From the NCBI GenBank assembly GCA_016934605.1, contig JAFGSO010000448.1, positions 1 through 8,598 of the forward strand: a stretch of DNA of 8,598 nt. The letters run 5' to 3'. Position 1 is the stretch's first letter. Each line of letters opens with the position of its first letter. Under the pieces are notes generated by a model. It had not been told where the DNA came from, did not search any database, and saw only the letters and a list, made by a program, of their open reading frames with translations. This document shows positions 7,954 to 8,598 of this stretch, piece by piece. A program made the translations under genes and the position numbers. The DNA is from Calditrichota bacterium (GTDB lineage: Bacteria; Calditrichota; Calditrichia; RBG-13-44-9).

Positions 7954-8000
7954 TGATCACGCCAGTGGGCGGATCAGACTACCGGCTGATTTGGAATTTA
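7954..8000. repeat. solitary copy of the 47-bp hairpin element (terminal variant)
   Basis: This copy sits 34 bases after the nuoN stop. It carries the stem CGCC-AGTG-GGCG, extended outside by TGATC/GATCA with one bulged A, and then ATCAG...CTGAT. Bases 7942-8001 match 8402-8461 at 59 of 60 positions (T at 7953, G at 8413). The match includes the preceding tail ATTTGGTGCTT of a neighbouring unit that is no longer there, so this may be a collapsed array. A role in 3'-end stabilisation of the nuo mRNA is possible but is inference. Confidence 0.8.
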
Positions 8001-8013
8001 AATCTAGATCTGG

Positions 8014-8071
8014 CTAAACCAGGGAAGGTTTAGTCCCGACGGGTCAACCGGAGGTTGACAGGGAGTCGGGA
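8014..8071. repeat. hairpin plus nested perfect inverted repeats
   Basis: There are three perfect 7-bp inverted repeats in 58 bases. CTAAACC (8014-8020) pairs with GGTTTAG (8027-8033) around AGGGAA. Directly after it, TCCCGAC (8034-8040) pairs with GTCGGGA (8065-8071), and inside that arm GTCAACC (8043-8049) pairs with GGTTGAC (8053-8059) around GGA. No T run follows, so it is not a classical terminator. It looks like a composite REP or MITE-type unit, or a structured RNA segment; orientation is unknown. Confidence 0.75.
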
Positions 8072-8319
8072 ATGCTGGTTACAGGCTTTTTTCGTCCACA
8101 GATTTCACGGATTAACACGCCTGTCCGGCGCCAGACGGGAATTATCCCCAAAGTATGCCTTCGGCACACGAATAATCCTGAATGGTAAATTCTGTATAAA
8201 AATTGATACGAGCAGAGTGCATAGAGAAAAGAAGAAAGAATGAAGATCAGAGATAATTCTGTTATATAATTTATATTTTCTTGCTCTAAATCTGGCATTT
8301 GAAATTTATGGTTTTATTG

Positions 8320-8460
8320 TTATCACGCCGATAGGCGGATCAGACCTCCGGCTGATTTGGTGCTTGTTATCACGCCGATAGGCGGATCAGACCTCCGGCT
8401 GATTTGGTGCTTGTGATCACGCCAGTGGGCGGATCAGACTACCGGCTGATTTGGAATTTA
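8320..8460. repeat. tandem array of three 47-bp hairpin units
   Basis: Units start at 8320, 8367 and 8414 with an exact 47-bp period and no spacers. The first two are identical over all 47 bases. The third differs at six of its first 41 positions and in its last six bases, where GAATTTA replaces GTGCTTG. Each unit has the stem CGCC-(4 nt)-GGCG and a second stem ATCAG...CTGAT. Most differences fall in loops: GATA becomes AGTG, and CT becomes TA in the second hairpin, while both main stems stay intact. The lack of unique spacers rules out CRISPR. It looks like a REP-type or other dispersed palindromic repeat. Confidence 0.88.
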
Positions 8461-8598
8461 ATTTTCTAGCTGCTGGTTACTCTATTTCTTTACTTTGTAC
8501 TTTGTATTTTCTACACACTTTTTTGCATTCTTGTATCTTGTGTTCTTTCATTTCTAGGACGGCTCTCTGTTTTTTTTTAGGCCTCAAGGAAGTGCATC
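8461..8598. other. T-rich non-coding tail
   Basis: The + strand is strongly pyrimidine-rich, with a short TACTTTG direct repeat (8491-8504) and a nine-base T run at about 8570-8578. No stem was found directly upstream of the T run on the + strand, so a terminator is not supported. TGCTGGTTAC at 8471-8480 repeats the sequence at 8073-8082. The region runs off the window edge without any gene start that I can support. Confidence 0.5.

Larger units (their letters stand above)
7920..8598. other. non-coding repeat-rich region downstream of nuoN
   Basis: No gene is supported in these 679 bases. The open frames present (8055-8243 on +, 8044-8298 on -) lack ribosome binding sites, run through inverted repeats and show no protein-like composition. 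The stretch holds a 47-bp hairpin element in single copy, a nested inverted repeat, a spacer (8072-8319) with small stems such as TGCC-TTC-GGCA at 8156-8166 and a GTCcGGCGCCaGAC near-palindrome at 8123-8136, a three-unit array of the 47-bp element, and a T-rich tail. No tRNA, rRNA or riboswitch was recognised. A TATAAT at 8265-8270 has no matching -35 box. No stem followed directly by a T run was found after nuoN, so where the nuo transcript ends is unclear. Confidence 0.75.

Noticed and set aside
8014..8071. integron attC site
   Set aside because: The arms do not match the GTTRRRY/RYYYAAC core sites, and there is no integrase or cassette structure.
8055..8243. 62-residue open frame on the + strand
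   Set aside because: It has no ribosome binding site, overlaps stem-rich repeat DNA and has unprotein-like composition; the open frame on the opposite strand over the same bases also suggests non-coding repeat.
8262..8275. promoter with TATAAT at 8265-8270
   Set aside because: No -35 hexamer lies at the right distance and no gene follows; a lone -10 match is expected in such AT-rich DNA.
8044..8298. 84-residue open frame on the - strand
   Set aside because: It has no ribosome binding site and reads straight through part of the nested palindrome and the spacer. It resembles the spurious proteins often called from dispersed repeats.
8320..8460. CRISPR array
   Set aside because: The units abut with an exact 47-bp period and there are no unique spacers; no cas gene is in the window.
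8540..8580. rho-independent terminator at the T run
   Set aside because: No self-complementary GC-rich stem precedes the T run on the + strand.

Overview
The window is the 3' half of a nuo operon encoding proton-pumping NADH:quinone oxidoreductase (respiratory complex I), followed by about 680 bases of non-coding, repeat-rich DNA. All genes lie on the + strand in the canonical order nuoG (C-terminal end only), nuoH, nuoI, nuoJ, nuoK, nuoL, nuoM, nuoN. nuoA-F and most of nuoG would lie to the left of the window. The proteins resemble, from memory, the Escherichia coli type of complex I: the NuoG tail, the NuoI double 4Fe-4S core and the HRLPFD...EYSG loop of NuoH align almost without gaps to my recollection of the E. 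coli proteins.

Organism: a respiring Gram-negative-type bacterium of moderate GC content, roughly mid-40s to 50 percent by eye. The operon alone does not fix the phylum, because E. coli-type nuo clusters occur in Gammaproteobacteria and in several other phyla, including members of the FCB group. The non-coding tail resembles the dispersed-repeat spacers I associate with FCB and candidate-phylum genomes. That is a recollection, not a database result.

Layout: 1-483 nuoG end; 480-1436 nuoH; a 48-base gap; 1485-2000 nuoI; a 25-base gap bridged by a possible 10-codon minicistron; 2026-2556 nuoJ; 2553-2861 nuoK; 2864-4756 nuoL; 4753-6459 nuoM, with an unusual C-terminal extension of about 74 residues; 6456-7919 nuoN, read from a TTG start. 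Four junctions are 4-base stop/start overlaps (G/H, J/K, L/M, M/N) and K/L has a 2-base gap, so translation is probably coupled. No promoter and no convincing rho-independent terminator is visible.

How the parts work together: NuoG (with NuoE/F, outside) and NuoI form the iron-sulfur wire from NADH to quinone. NuoH forms the quinone-chamber floor and links it to the membrane arm. NuoJ and NuoK form the relay to the three antiporter-like pumps NuoN, NuoM and NuoL. The key buried Glu and Lys residues are present in all three pumps, so the complex looks functional.

From 7920 to 8598 there is no credible gene. The stretch holds a single 47-bp hairpin unit (7954-8000), a nested set of perfect inverted repeats (8014-8071), a spacer with small hairpins, a three-unit tandem array of the same 47-bp element (8320-8460) and a T-rich tail. 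The most notable observations are this REP-like element family, the NuoM extension, the TTG start of nuoN and the nuoI-nuoJ minicistron. I see no new defence, mobile or biosynthetic system here.
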